The notes below the pieces were generated by a model that saw nothing but the letters and a program-made list of their open reading frames with translations, was not told the DNA's origin and made no database searches. The position numbers and the translations under genes are program-made. Below are positions 12,899 to 20,424 of a DNA stretch of 64,000 bases, piece by piece. Within the stretch, counting starts at the first letter, position 1. Each line of letters starts with the position of its first letter. Source of the stretch: DASSUW01 sp963844405 (lineage in GTDB: Bacteria > Actinomycetota > Thermoleophilia > Solirubrobacterales > Solirubrobacteraceae); assembly GCA_963844405.1 (NCBI GenBank), contig CAWJNZ010000001.1, forward strand, positions 1-64,000, given 5' to 3'.

Positions 12899-13990
12899 TT
12901 AACGGCGGCCGTTGTTCGCCTTGCGGCGCTTGAGCTCGTGGAACAGCGGAGCGAGGATCCCAGCCCGCTCCATCTGCTCCGCGTGACGCGGCTGCGGGAC
13001 GCGCGCGTTGGCGAGCGCCTGGCGACTCCGGGACAGCTTCGCCGCCGCCGTCTCGCCGGGAGCCGGCAGCAGCTCTCCCACGAGCGTTCCAGGGACACGG
13101 GCCAGCGCCACCGGAGCGCTCGACTCCCAGAATGCGCTGAACCAGCGCTCGAGGTGGAACTCGAGGACCGTCTGCTCGCGGACCCGGGGGAGGTGCCGCG
13201 CCCACGTGCGCATCGGCAGGGTCGTGCGACCACCCGCGACCAGCGCGTCCGCCGCGGCGGCCGTGGTGTCCCAGATCCTGCGGACCCCCCAGCGCCGGGC
13301 CAGGGCACGCAGCTCCGCAGGATCGACGCCCTCCCCGATCGCCGCCACGTCCACGAGCTCGTGCACCCGGCGCAGCGGCTGGTGCGCCCACGAATGCGCG
13401 GCGAGGACGAGGGCGTGGTGCGCGGGGGCGAGGGTCGAGACGCCGGCGACGCCGGTCGCAGACGGGACCGCCGCTTCGAGCAGCTCGTGCAGCGGCGGCG
13501 CGGCGAAGCCATCGGGCCATTTCGGTGCGGAGTGCAGCTCGACGGGGATCGGAACCCCCGGGATGGCCAGCGGCCGGGCGTGATGGAGGTCCTCGTACAG
13601 CTGGGGATCCCCGACGAGGGTGAAGCCCGCACTGAGCAGCGCGCTCTGCGCCTTGCCGGTATCCGGGACGAGAAGGTCCAGGTCGCTGTACGGCCGGAGC
13701 GTCGGATCCGGGTATCGCGCGGCCACTTCGGGACCCTTGATCACGACGAGCGGTCCGTCGACCGCATCGCGGATCCGCCGCACGAGCGCTTGCACCGAGA
13801 TGGAGCTGACCGCCGACGCTCGCTCCTCGAGCCGGAGCTCCGGCGGGACCTCTCGACCGAGCGCACGCCAGCGACGAGCTGCGAGCAGGTGCAGTCGGTG
13901 GGCCCGCAGGCCGTGCAGCGAGTCCGCCCGGTCGATCAGCCGGTCCACGCCTGCCCAGATGTCCGGCGCGCCGGCTCTCACTCGGACCAT
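12899..13990 (-). CDS. Nucleotidyltransferase family protein of the lasso cluster (NTP_transf_5-like)
   Basis: 363 residues. The diagnostic block is LVVIKGPEVAARYPDPTLRP followed by YSDLDLLVPD. The KG...YPDP..R..SDLDLLV pattern is that of the nucleotidyltransferase family PF14907, with the two Asp residues binding metal. A helical C-terminal part contains HALVLAAHSWAHQPLRRVHE. Family members occur in lasso peptide clusters such as the paeninodin cluster (padeN) beside an HprK-like kinase. It is divergent from the maturation genes across an 87-bp gap. I infer a role in peptide tailoring; the substrate is unknown. The start at ATG 13990 (MVRVRAGAPD) is chosen because upstream codons are not protein-like. 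Confidence 0.7.
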   Translation of the reverse strand: MVRVRAGAPDIWAGVDRLIDRADSLHGLRAHRLHLLAARRWRALGREVPPELRLEERASAVSSISVQALVRRIRDAVDGPLVVIKGPEVAARYPDPTLRPYSDLDLLVPDTGKAQSALLSAGFTLVGDPQLYEDLHHARPLAIPGVPIPVELHSAPKWPDGFAAPPLHELLEAAVPSATGVAGVSTLAPAHHALVLAAHSWAHQPLRRVHELVDVAAIGEGVDPAELRALARRWGVRRIWDTTAAAADALVAGGRTTLPMRTWARHLPRVREQTVLEFHLERWFSAFWESSAPVALARVPGTLVGELLPAPGETAAAKLSRSRQALANARVPQPRHAEQMERAGILAPLFHELKRRKANNGRR

Positions 13991-14017
13991 TGTCGAGCGT
14001 CGTGCCCAGTCGTCACT

Positions 14018-14031
14018 TGGACGATCGTCCA
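14018..14031. promoter_or_regulatory. Perfect 14-bp palindrome in the divergent lasso promoter region
   Basis: TGGACGATCGTCCA is a perfect palindrome in the 87-bp gap between the nucleotidyltransferase and B2 genes. It is placed where a dimeric repressor could control both directions. A -10-like TACAGT lies at 14065-14070, only 7 bp before the B2 ATG, which would give a leaderless B2 transcript. No regulator gene is visible in the cluster, so function is inferred from position alone. Confidence 0.35.
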
Positions 14032-14077
14032 GGGATCGCGGTGCGCGCCCGGCGAAAGAGCGCTTACAGTGGCGGCA

Positions 14078-14503
14078 ATGGCGTTGGTGAGAGCCAGGCT
14101 CGATGTCTCCCGCCGGCCGAGCATCGGCGACAAGGCCGCCGTAGTGCTCGAGGTGCTCGGCGAGTACGTGCGCGTCTGGTGGGGGCTGCGACGGGCCGGC
14201 CTGCAACCGACGCTCGACGCCGTGACCCGGCCGGAGGAACGGGACGACCCGCACGATCGTGTCGTCGCGGTGCGGATGGGGCGAGCCGTGGATCGCACGC
14301 TGGCGACGTTGCCGTCGGACTCCCGCTGTCTCATCCGGGCCGTCGTGCTCGCGCGGGTGCTGGGGCGCCGTGGCATCGGCAGCCGTGTCGTCCTCGGCGC
14401 GAAGGCGACGCCCGAGTTCTCGGCGCACGCGTGGGTCGAGCACCGCGGCGTGCCGTTGCTGCCTCATCGCGGCTATGCGGCCGGCAGGCTGACGGAGCTG
14501 TGA
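14078..14503 (+). CDS. Lasso peptide maturation protease, B2 type (transglutaminase-like)
   Basis: 141 residues. The core reads LPSDSRCLIRAVVLARVLGR, then GIGSRVVLGAK and SAHAWVEHRGVPL. This is the B2 pattern of lasso biosynthesis (Transglut_core3, PF13471), with Cys in SRC and His in AHAW as two of the catalytic residues. The usual third residue, Asp, is not obvious. B2 removes the leader peptide from the precursor. The ATG at 14078 has no Shine-Dalgarno sequence but lies just after a -10-like box, so it may be leaderless. Its TGA overlaps the next ATG. It works with the separate PqqD-like B1 encoded next. Confidence 0.85.
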   Translation: MALVRARLDVSRRPSIGDKAAVVLEVLGEYVRVWWGLRRAGLQPTLDAVTRPEERDDPHDRVVAVRMGRAVDRTLATLPSDSRCLIRAVVLARVLGRRGIGSRVVLGAKATPEFSAHAWVEHRGVPLLPHRGYAAGRLTEL

Positions 14504-14763
14504 TGAGCGTCCGCCGCCTCAAGCAGACCGCGATCTGGCGCGAGGCCGACGGCGAGGTCATCGCGATCGACGAGGGGCTGACCAACTACGTCAGCACGAA
14601 CAGCACCGGAGCGCTGCTCTGGACCCGGCTGGCCGACGGCGCGACGCCCGACGAGCTCGTCGACCGGCTCGTCAGCACGTACGGGATCGACCGCGACCGC
14701 GCCGAGAGCGACGTCGCCGCCTTCATCGCCGATCTCGACGCGCACGGATTCCTCGAGGACTGA
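14503..14763 (+). CDS. Lasso peptide B1 protein, PqqD-like RiPP recognition element
   Basis: 86 residues. The sequence shows the PqqD fold pattern: a start with EADGEVIAIDEGLTNYVSTN, then STGALLWTRLADGATPDELV, then a winged helix ending DLDAHGFLED. In lasso pathways B1 binds the precursor leader and delivers it to the B2 protease and cyclase. The ATG overlaps the B2 stop codon, so the two are translationally coupled. The gene is 13 bp upstream of the ABC transporter. Confidence 0.9.
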   Translation: MSVRRLKQTAIWREADGEVIAIDEGLTNYVSTNSTGALLWTRLADGATPDELVDRLVSTYGIDRDRAESDVAAFIADLDAHGFLED

Positions 14764-14776
14764 GCACGGGGCGACG

Positions 14777-16687
14777 GTGGCCGACGCTGGAGCGACGCCC
14801 GGCGAGGCGCAGGAGCACCGCCCCTTCACGGCTGCCGATCTCGCCGGCCCCGAAGACCGGCGGGGCCAGCTGCGGCGCACGCCCCGTCTCGCGGTCGAGG
14901 CCATGCGGCTCGTGTTCCAGGCGAGCCCGTCGAACACGATCACGATGCTGCTGTTCCAGGTGGCGGCCGGCGCCGGCGTCGCCCTCCAGCTCCTGATCGC
15001 GCGCGAGATCCTCGGGCGGCTCGTCGGCGTGACCCAGGGGGATGCCGCCGGCGACCTGTACCTGCCGCTGGCGTACTTCACCGCCGTCACCGTGGCGCTC
15101 GCCGCCGCGCGGGCGCTGTCCGAGCACCGGCAGCGGCTGCTCGGCGAGCTCGTCGGTCGCTACGCGTTCGACCGCATCGTCACGGCCGCCGCGCGCTCGG
15201 ACTACGGCGCCTTCGAGACGCCGCGCTTCTACGACGACCTCCAGCGTGCGATGTCGTCCGGCGAGCTGCGGATCCTCGACATGGTCAACAGCGTGAGCCA
15301 GCTGACCGCGGCGCTCATCACCACGATCGGGATCGGCGCGGTGCTCTTCGCGCTCGAGCCGCTGCTGCTCGCGCTCGCGCTGGTGGCCGGCGTCCCCGCG
15401 CTGCTCGCCGCCGTGCACAACAGCCGGCAGAGCTACGTCTTCAGCTACGCGATGACGCCCGAGAGCCGCGAGCGCGCATACGTCCTCAGCCTGCTGACGA
15501 GCCGCAGCGCCGCCAAGGAGGTCCGCCTCTTCGGCCTCGCGGCCCATCTCTGGCATCGCTACGAGCTGCTGACGAACGAGCGCATCCGGCGGCTGCGCAT
15601 CTTCCTCGCCCAGCGGCTCCGGATCTCGCTCGTCGGCTCGACCGCGAGCGCGATCGCGATGGCGATCTCGCTCGTCGCGCTCGTCGTGCTGCTGGATCGC
15701 GGCCGGCTGGGCGTCGCCGACGCGCTGACCGCCGGCGTGGCGATGCAGCAGCTCGCGACCCGCCTGACGGCGATCACCGGCGGCATCGCCAGGCTCGTCG
15801 AATCCGGCATGTTCCTGGACGACTACCAGGAGTTCGTGGCGCTCGCGCAGGCGAGCGGCGCACCTTCCGGCGCACGGCCGCGGGCGCGCGTCGCGGCGCC
15901 GGAGAGCGCGGTCGAGGTCGAGCTCGATCGCGTGTCGTTCACGTACCCGACACGGACCACGCCGGCGGTCGACGACGTGTCGCTCAGGATCGGCCCGGGC
16001 GAGGTGGTAGCGCTCGTCGGCCTCAACGGGTCGGGCAAGACGACGATCGTCAAGCTGATCAGCCAGCTCTACCGCCCGGGATCCGGCCGCGTGCTCTGGA
16101 ACGGGACCGACGCCACGCTCGCGGATCCCGCTGACATCGCCTCGCAGATGACGGTGCTCTTCCAGGACTACCTCCAGTACCACCTCACGGCGCTCGACAA
16201 CATCGTGTTCGGGCGCGTCGAGCGCGCGGGGACCCTCGACGAGGCGCGCGCCGCCGCCGAGCAGGCCGGCGCCGACGAGTTCCTCAGCCGCCTGCCCGAC
16301 GGCTACGACACCCGCCTCGGGCTCCAGTTCCACGGAGGGCACGAGCTGTCCGTCGGCCAGTGGCAGCGGCTGGCGCTCGCCCGCGCCTTCTACCGCGGCG
16401 GCGGCCTGCTGATCCTCGACGAGCCGACCGCCTCGCTCGATCCGCGGGCGGAGCGCGACCTGTTCGTGCAGATGCGCACGCTCGCGCTCGGCCGCTCGGT
16501 CCTGCTGATCTCGCACCGCTTCTCGAACGTCCGGACGGCCGATCGCATCTACGTGCTCGACCACGGCCGCGTCGCCGAATCCGGCAGCCATGACGAGCTG
16601 ATCGCGCTCGGCGGTCACTACGCCGAGCTGTTCAACCTCCAGGCCGCCGGCTACGCGAGCGATGCCGGCCGGCCGTCGTTCGGGTGA
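14777..16687 (+). CDS. ABC transporter, fused membrane and ATPase domains (lasso exporter)
   Basis: 636 residues. The N-terminal half has about six membrane segments (such as TMLLFQVAAGAGVALQLLIA and ALALVAGVPALLAAV). The ATPase half has Walker A GLNGSGKTTIVKL, a signature variant LSVGQWQRLALARAF, Walker B GLLILDEPTASLD and the H-loop LISHRFSNVRT. The architecture is that of type I exporters of the lasso D class, which export mature peptide and give self-immunity. The GTG at 14777 begins MADAGATPGEAQEHR; no strong Shine-Dalgarno sequence is seen. It follows B1 by 13 bp, so it is probably in the same operon. Confidence 0.85.
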   Translation: MADAGATPGEAQEHRPFTAADLAGPEDRRGQLRRTPRLAVEAMRLVFQASPSNTITMLLFQVAAGAGVALQLLIAREILGRLVGVTQGDAAGDLYLPLAYFTAVTVALAAARALSEHRQRLLGELVGRYAFDRIVTAAARSDYGAFETPRFYDDLQRAMSSGELRILDMVNSVSQLTAALITTIGIGAVLFALEPLLLALALVAGVPALLAAVHNSRQSYVFSYAMTPESRERAYVLSLLTSRSAAKEVRLFGLAAHLWHRYELLTNERIRRLRIFLAQRLRISLVGSTASAIAMAISLVALVVLLDRGRLGVADALTAGVAMQQLATRLTAITGGIARLVESGMFLDDYQEFVALAQASGAPSGARPRARVAAPESAVEVELDRVSFTYPTRTTPAVDDVSLRIGPGEVVALVGLNGSGKTTIVKLISQLYRPGSGRVLWNGTDATLADPADIASQMTVLFQDYLQYHLTALDNIVFGRVERAGTLDEARAAAEQAGADEFLSRLPDGYDTRLGLQFHGGHELSVGQWQRLALARAFYRGGGLLILDEPTASLDPRAERDLFVQMRTLALGRSVLLISHRFSNVRTADRIYVLDHGRVAESGSHDELIALGGHYAELFNLQAAGYASDAGRPSFG

Positions 16688-17033
16688 AAGGCAACCGTGA
16701 GGCGGGGTCGGCGGTGCCGGCGGGGTCGGTTTCCGCGATGCGCAACAGACCGCGGATTTCAGCCGGTTTCCAGGGCTCGCCCGGAGGGCCGGGGTTGTCT
16801 ATGGGTCGTATAGCGACACTTTGCCGACCCGCCAGTTTCCTGAGTAAAGCCACCCGGGCGGCTGGCTTCCACGATGCGAAAACCCGCCCACCCTCCGGAT
16901 CCTCCCTCAATGCCGAGGTTCGAACCGCCAACCCCGCCCGCCCTCGACGAAAGTCCGGTTTTGGGTCCGGTGGCTTGTCGACGACGGCGAGGCCTTGTAT
17001 CTTGACGCCAAGTCATCCACGGAGGGAGCTGTC
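16688..17033 (+). other. Intergenic region before the precursor genes
   Basis: 346 bp with no supported gene. It separates the B2-B1-D operon from the precursor pair. The last 60 bp hold a candidate promoter and a strong Shine-Dalgarno sequence, GGAGG at 17021, for the first precursor. The rest shows nothing clear. A separate promoter for the precursors would let the peptide be made in excess of its enzymes, which is usual for RiPP clusters. Confidence 0.5.
16975..17003 (+). promoter_or_regulatory. Candidate promoter for precursor gene 1
   Basis: A -35 box TTGTCG at 16975 and a -10 box TATCTT at 16998 are separated by 17 bp. A start of transcription near 17010 would leave a leader of about 24 nt with GGAGG at 17021-17025. 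It is similar to the housekeeping sigma consensus but not perfect. Confidence 0.4.
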
Positions 17034-17222
17034 TTGAAGTACGAAGCACCGCGTCTGATCGTCCACGGGAGCGTTCACGCGCTGACTCTGCAGTCCTCGG
17101 GGAACGACGGCGAAGACCCGTGCCGGTTCAACGAGCCGCGCGACGAGTACAAGCAGACTGGCGCCGCCGACCTGATCCTCGGCCAGGCGAACCTCACGAC
17201 CTGCGCCGTCACTTCGGCGTAG
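17034..17222 (+). CDS. Lasso-type RiPP precursor 1
   Basis: 62 residues. The leader MKYEAPRLIVHGSVHALT matches the actinobacterial lasso leader pattern Y..P.L...G.....T. The following region (residues 19-62) is rich in Gly, Asp, Glu and Asn, has two Cys (30 and 57) and ends VTSA. If the usual Thr(-2) rule holds with Thr18, the core starts at Gln20, with Glu27 or Asp28 as ring acceptors at position 8 or 9. That core would be 43 residues, much longer than typical lasso cores. The start is TTG at 17034, set by GGAGG 8 nt upstream. An in-frame TTG at 16995 is rejected because it overlaps the promoter. Confidence 0.8.
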   Translation: MKYEAPRLIVHGSVHALTLQSSGNDGEDPCRFNEPRDEYKQTGAADLILGQANLTTCAVTSA

Positions 17223-17271
17223 GCGCCCGCACCACCGCGCCCGCGCGCTCCGGGACCTATACGAACGTCGC

Positions 17272-17300
17272 GTTCCAGCGCCGGCCCGGCGCTGGTACGT
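17272..17300 (+). promoter_or_regulatory. Candidate promoter for precursor gene 2
   Basis: A -35-like TTCCAG and a -10-like TACGTT are separated by 17 bp, about 30 bp before the ATG of precursor 2. This mirrors the arrangement before precursor 1, but the boxes are weaker matches. Read-through from the first promoter is equally possible because no terminator is visible between the two genes. Confidence 0.25.
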
Positions 17301-17328
17301 TCGCACCGTGGTCCATGGAAGGAGTGGA

Positions 17329-17514
17329 ATGCCGTACGAGGCACCCCGTCTCATCGTGCACGGCAGCCTGCACGCGCTGACGCTGCAGTCGTCGGGCAAC
17401 GACGGCGAAGATCCGTGCCGGTTCAACGAGCCGCGCGACGAGTACAAGCAGACCGGCCCGTCCGACCTCATCCTCGGCCAGGCCAACCTCACCACCTGCA
17501 CCGCGTCGCCTTAG
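17329..17514 (+). CDS. Lasso-type RiPP precursor 2 (paralogue of precursor 1)
   Basis: 61 residues, starting MPYEAPRLIVHGSLHALT. Residues 15-43 are identical to those of precursor 1, as are DLILGQANLTTC further on. Differences are at position 2, 14, 44-45 and the C-terminal tail (TASP here, AVTSA in copy 1). Many third-codon positions differ between the two genes while the protein stays the same, so both copies have been under selection. The ATG at 17329 has AAGGAG 4 nt upstream. Ser60 is penultimate and a candidate site for the neighbouring kinase. Confidence 0.8.
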   Translation: MPYEAPRLIVHGSLHALTLQSSGNDGEDPCRFNEPRDEYKQTGPSDLILGQANLTTCTASP

Positions 17515-17606
17515 GGAGTCGCACCTGCCGCGTAGGGGCCGTGTGTTCGCACAGGGTCCCTTCCGCGACGCACGGCCGTGGTCCGAGCGGGAAGATCTGA
17601 GAGCCC

Positions 17607-18449
17607 ATGCCCGCGCCGGCGGCCACCGATCCCGGGCGCGGCGCGTACGGGATCCGCATCGAGGGCGTCGGGACCGCCGACGCGATGCTGGTGCCCGCGC
17701 AGCCCGGGTGGCCCGCCTTGCGACTGCTGTGCGAGGTCGGCGACCCCTCGGTGCCCCACGAGGCCGTCACCGATGAGCACGCGGTGCTGCGGCTCAAGAC
17801 CGGAGGCCGGCTGGCGCTCGATCGCCGCGAGGGCGTCGCCCGCTACTGCGTGCCGAGAGTCCTGACCGACCACGACCTCGTGCACCCGTTCCTGGCGCCC
17901 GCGGCCGCCGTGGTCTCGCACTGGGCGCGGCGACTGTCGTTCCACGCCGGCGCGTTCGTGGCCGGCGGCGGCGTGTGGGGCGTGGTCGGCGATCGCGAGG
18001 CCGGCAAGAGCTCGACGCTCGCGTGGCTCGCGCTCAACGACCACGACGTGGTCGCCGACGACGTGCTCGTGCTCGACGGGCGCTCCGCGTTCACGGGCCC
18101 GCGCGCGATCGACCTGCGGGAGGAGGCCGCCGGCCGGCTGAGGGTCGGCGCGGCGCTCGGCGTGATCGGCGCGCGTGAGCGCTGGCGCGTCACCCTTCCG
18201 CAGATGGAGCCGCGGCTCCCGTTTCGCGGCTGGATGTTCCTCGCCTGGGGCGACCGCGTCGAAGCCCGCCGGCTCGGCGCCGCCGAGTGCATGCGCCACC
18301 TGCTGCTGAACGTGACGCTCCGCGTCGACGCGGCGAACCCGGCCGCCGTGCTGGAGCTCGCCACCTTGCCGGCGTGGGAGGTGCGCCGCCCGCGCGATTG
18401 GGAGCGACTGGGAGAGGGCGCCGAGTGTCTGCTCGAATTGACGCGATGA
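17607..18449 (+). CDS. HprK-like kinase of the lasso cluster
   Basis: 280 residues. The P-loop reads GVVGDREAGKSSTLAWLAL, followed by DVVADDVLVLDG, where the paired Asp residues resemble the HPr kinase catalytic/metal region. The N-terminus lacks the regulatory domain of true HprK. Homologues in lasso clusters (PadeK, ThcoK) phosphorylate the C-terminal Ser of the precursor; this is family knowledge, not seen here. Both precursors have Ser one or two residues from the end. The stop overlaps the cyclase ATG, so expression is coupled. Confidence 0.8.
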   Translation: MPAPAATDPGRGAYGIRIEGVGTADAMLVPAQPGWPALRLLCEVGDPSVPHEAVTDEHAVLRLKTGGRLALDRREGVARYCVPRVLTDHDLVHPFLAPAAAVVSHWARRLSFHAGAFVAGGGVWGVVGDREAGKSSTLAWLALNDHDVVADDVLVLDGRSAFTGPRAIDLREEAAGRLRVGAALGVIGARERWRVTLPQMEPRLPFRGWMFLAWGDRVEARRLGAAECMRHLLLNVTLRVDAANPAAVLELATLPAWEVRRPRDWERLGEGAECLLELTR

Positions 18450-19606
18450 CGACACACGCGCTCGCGCCGCTCGAGATCGCCACCGGCATCGTGTTCGGGC
18501 GCGACGCGCGCCGCCCGGCGTTCGGCCGCCGGTCGCCGGTCACGCCGCTCGCGGCGCTCGAGCGCGCCTTGATCCCCGCGCTGACCCGCGCGCCCTGCGT
18601 CGTGAGCTTCTCGGGTGGGCGGGACTCCTCGGCGCTGCTCGCGGTGGCCATGCGCGTCGCGCGACGCGAGGGCCTTCCGGAGCCGATACCGGCCACGCTG
18701 CGCTTCCCGGAGGCGAGCGACACGGACGAGGACGACTGGCAGGAGGAGGTCGTGCGCCGGCTCCGCTGCGGTGATTGGACGCGGCTCGAGTTCACGGACG
18801 AGCTGGACCTCGTCGGCCCGGTGGCGCGCCGCGTGATGGCGAGCGAGGGGCTGCCGTACCCCTACAACCTGCACCTGCTGCTGCCGCTGATGGAGGTCGG
18901 CCGGGGCGGGTCGTTCGTCACCGGGATGGGTGGCGACCAGGCCCTGTTCTCGGCCGGCCGGCCGCTCGACGTGCTCGCCCGGCGGGCGACGCCGGTGCCG
19001 CGCGACGGCGTCCGCATCGCCGCCGCGGCGGCCCCGCAGGCGCTGCGGCGGATAGCGCTCCGGCGCCGCGTCGGGCTCCACTTCCCGTGGATGAGCGAGG
19101 CCGGCAACGAGCGGCTCGCGCGCGGCTGGCTCGGCGAGGAGACGCGCCAGCCGCTGCGCTGGAACGCACGCCTGCGGGAGATGTGGCGCTCGCGCTTCAT
19201 GCAGCTCAGCGTCGAGCGCATCGCGTCGCTCGCCCGCCACGCGGACGCGACGGCGTTCCACCCCTTCGTCGACCGCGGGTTCCTGGCCGCGCTGGCGGCG
19301 GAGGCCGGGGCGACCGGGTTCACAGACCGGTCGACCGCGATGGCGGCGCTCTTCGCCGACGATCTGCCTGAGCGCGTCGTCACGCGCGGCACGAAGGCTT
19401 CGTTCAACGACGTGCTCTGGAACCGCCACGCGCAGCGCTTCGCCGAGGGCCTGACCGCCGAGCGGCTCGGCCCGATCCTGCGGACGCTCGAGGTCGACGA
19501 GATCGTCGATCCCGACGCGCTGAGCGAGCACTGGCAGGCGCCGGCGCCGCTCGCGAACAGCTTCCTCCTCTTCCAGGCGTGCTGGCTCGCCGACACGAGC
19601 CGATGA
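18446..19606 (+). CDS. Asparagine synthetase-like lasso cyclase lacking the glutaminase domain
   Basis: 386 residues. The ATP-pyrophosphatase motif is VVSFSGGRDSSALLAVAM (SGGxDS). GSFVTGMGGDQALFSAGRP matches the second nucleotide-binding segment, where the GGD motif is typical of AsnB-type enzymes. It would adenylate the acidic side chain and close the macrolactam. Typical lasso cyclases are about 600 residues with an N-terminal class II amidotransferase-like domain. Here the gene starts directly before the synthetase domain, and the space upstream is filled by the kinase. ATGA overlaps couple it to the kinase and to the methyltransferase. Confidence 0.8.
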   Translation: MTTHALAPLEIATGIVFGRDARRPAFGRRSPVTPLAALERALIPALTRAPCVVSFSGGRDSSALLAVAMRVARREGLPEPIPATLRFPEASDTDEDDWQEEVVRRLRCGDWTRLEFTDELDLVGPVARRVMASEGLPYPYNLHLLLPLMEVGRGGSFVTGMGGDQALFSAGRPLDVLARRATPVPRDGVRIAAAAAPQALRRIALRRRVGLHFPWMSEAGNERLARGWLGEETRQPLRWNARLREMWRSRFMQLSVERIASLARHADATAFHPFVDRGFLAALAAEAGATGFTDRSTAMAALFADDLPERVVTRGTKASFNDVLWNRHAQRFAEGLTAERLGPILRTLEVDEIVDPDALSEHWQAPAPLANSFLLFQACWLADTSR

Positions 19607-20424
19607 GCGATCGCCTGCTCCGCGCCTACCGCGCGGCCACGATCCGCCGGCGCCAGGCGCTCAACCTGGCGAACGGGTGCTTCGACGGCTTCTGGCTCGG
19701 CCTCCTGGACCCCTCGCGACTCGCACGGCTGGACGAGCAGTTCTACCGCGAGGGACGTGACCGCGAGGACGGCCGGTCGTTCAGCTACCGCGACGAGGAG
19801 CACAACCTGAGCGGGCTGCGGGACTGGGAGGCCGCCGCGATAGACGCGCACTTCCCGGCCGGCGGCCGGGTGGTCGTCACGGGTGCCGGCGGCGGCCGCG
19901 AGGTCATCGCGCTGCTCGAGCGGGGCTTCGACGCGATCGGCTACGAGCCGAACGGCGCGCTCGTCGATGCGGGCACCGAGCTGCTGCGGCGGCTCGGCCA
20001 TGCCGACGACCGCCTCCGCAGGAGCGAGCGCGACGCCTTCCCGGCGGACCCGCCCTCCTGCGACGCCGTCGTCATCGGGTGGGGCGCTTACATGCTGATC
20101 CCCTCGCGCCGGCGACGGCTGGCGCTGCTGCGCGCGGCCCGCGCGGTGCTGCCCGACGGCGCGCCGATCCTGTGCTCGTTCTTCGTCCGCAGCCCGGGCA
20201 CGCGCTACTTCGACGTCGTCGCCGGCACCGCGAACCTCGTGCGGCGCGTCCGCCGCGCCGAGCCCGTCGAGGTCGGAGACACGATCGGCGAGAACTTCCT
20301 CCACAGGTTCACGCGCGACGAGATCGAGTCCGAGCTCGCCGCCGGCGGCTTCCGGCCCGTGCTGTACGAGCCCGTGCCCTACGGGCACGCCGTGGCCGTC
20401 GCCGCGCCGGTCACTTCAGCTTGA
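19603..20424 (+). CDS. SAM-dependent methyltransferase of the lasso cluster
   Basis: 273 residues. The class I SAM-binding motif I is GGRVVVTGAGGGREVIALLE, followed by AIGYEPNGALVDAG (acidic residue binding the ribose) and AVVIGWGAYMLIPSRRRRLA (motif IV region). It overlaps the cyclase stop by ATGA, so it is the last gene of the kinase-cyclase-methyltransferase operon. Methylation of a carboxylate or other group of the peptide is a plausible role. The target cannot be told from sequence. It overlaps the end of the convergent secreted-protein gene by 14 bp. Confidence 0.8.
   Translation: MSDRLLRAYRAATIRRRQALNLANGCFDGFWLGLLDPSRLARLDEQFYREGRDREDGRSFSYRDEEHNLSGLRDWEAAAIDAHFPAGGRVVVTGAGGGREVIALLERGFDAIGYEPNGALVDAGTELLRRLGHADDRLRRSERDAFPADPPSCDAVVIGWGAYMLIPSRRRRLALLRAARAVLPDGAPILCSFFVRSPGTRYFDVVAGTANLVRRVRRAEPVEVGDTIGENFLHRFTRDEIESELAAGGFRPVLYEPVPYGHAVAVAAPVTSA

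Noticed and set aside
12835..13632. Longer glmS frame starting at 13632
   Set aside because: The catalytic Cys must be residue 2, so ATG 12834 is correct. The upstream frame overlaps the nucleotidyltransferase.
16995..17033. Upstream TTG start for precursor 1
   Set aside because: It would add 13 residues overlapping the -10 box and lacks a ribosome site; TTG 17034 has GGAGG at the right distance.
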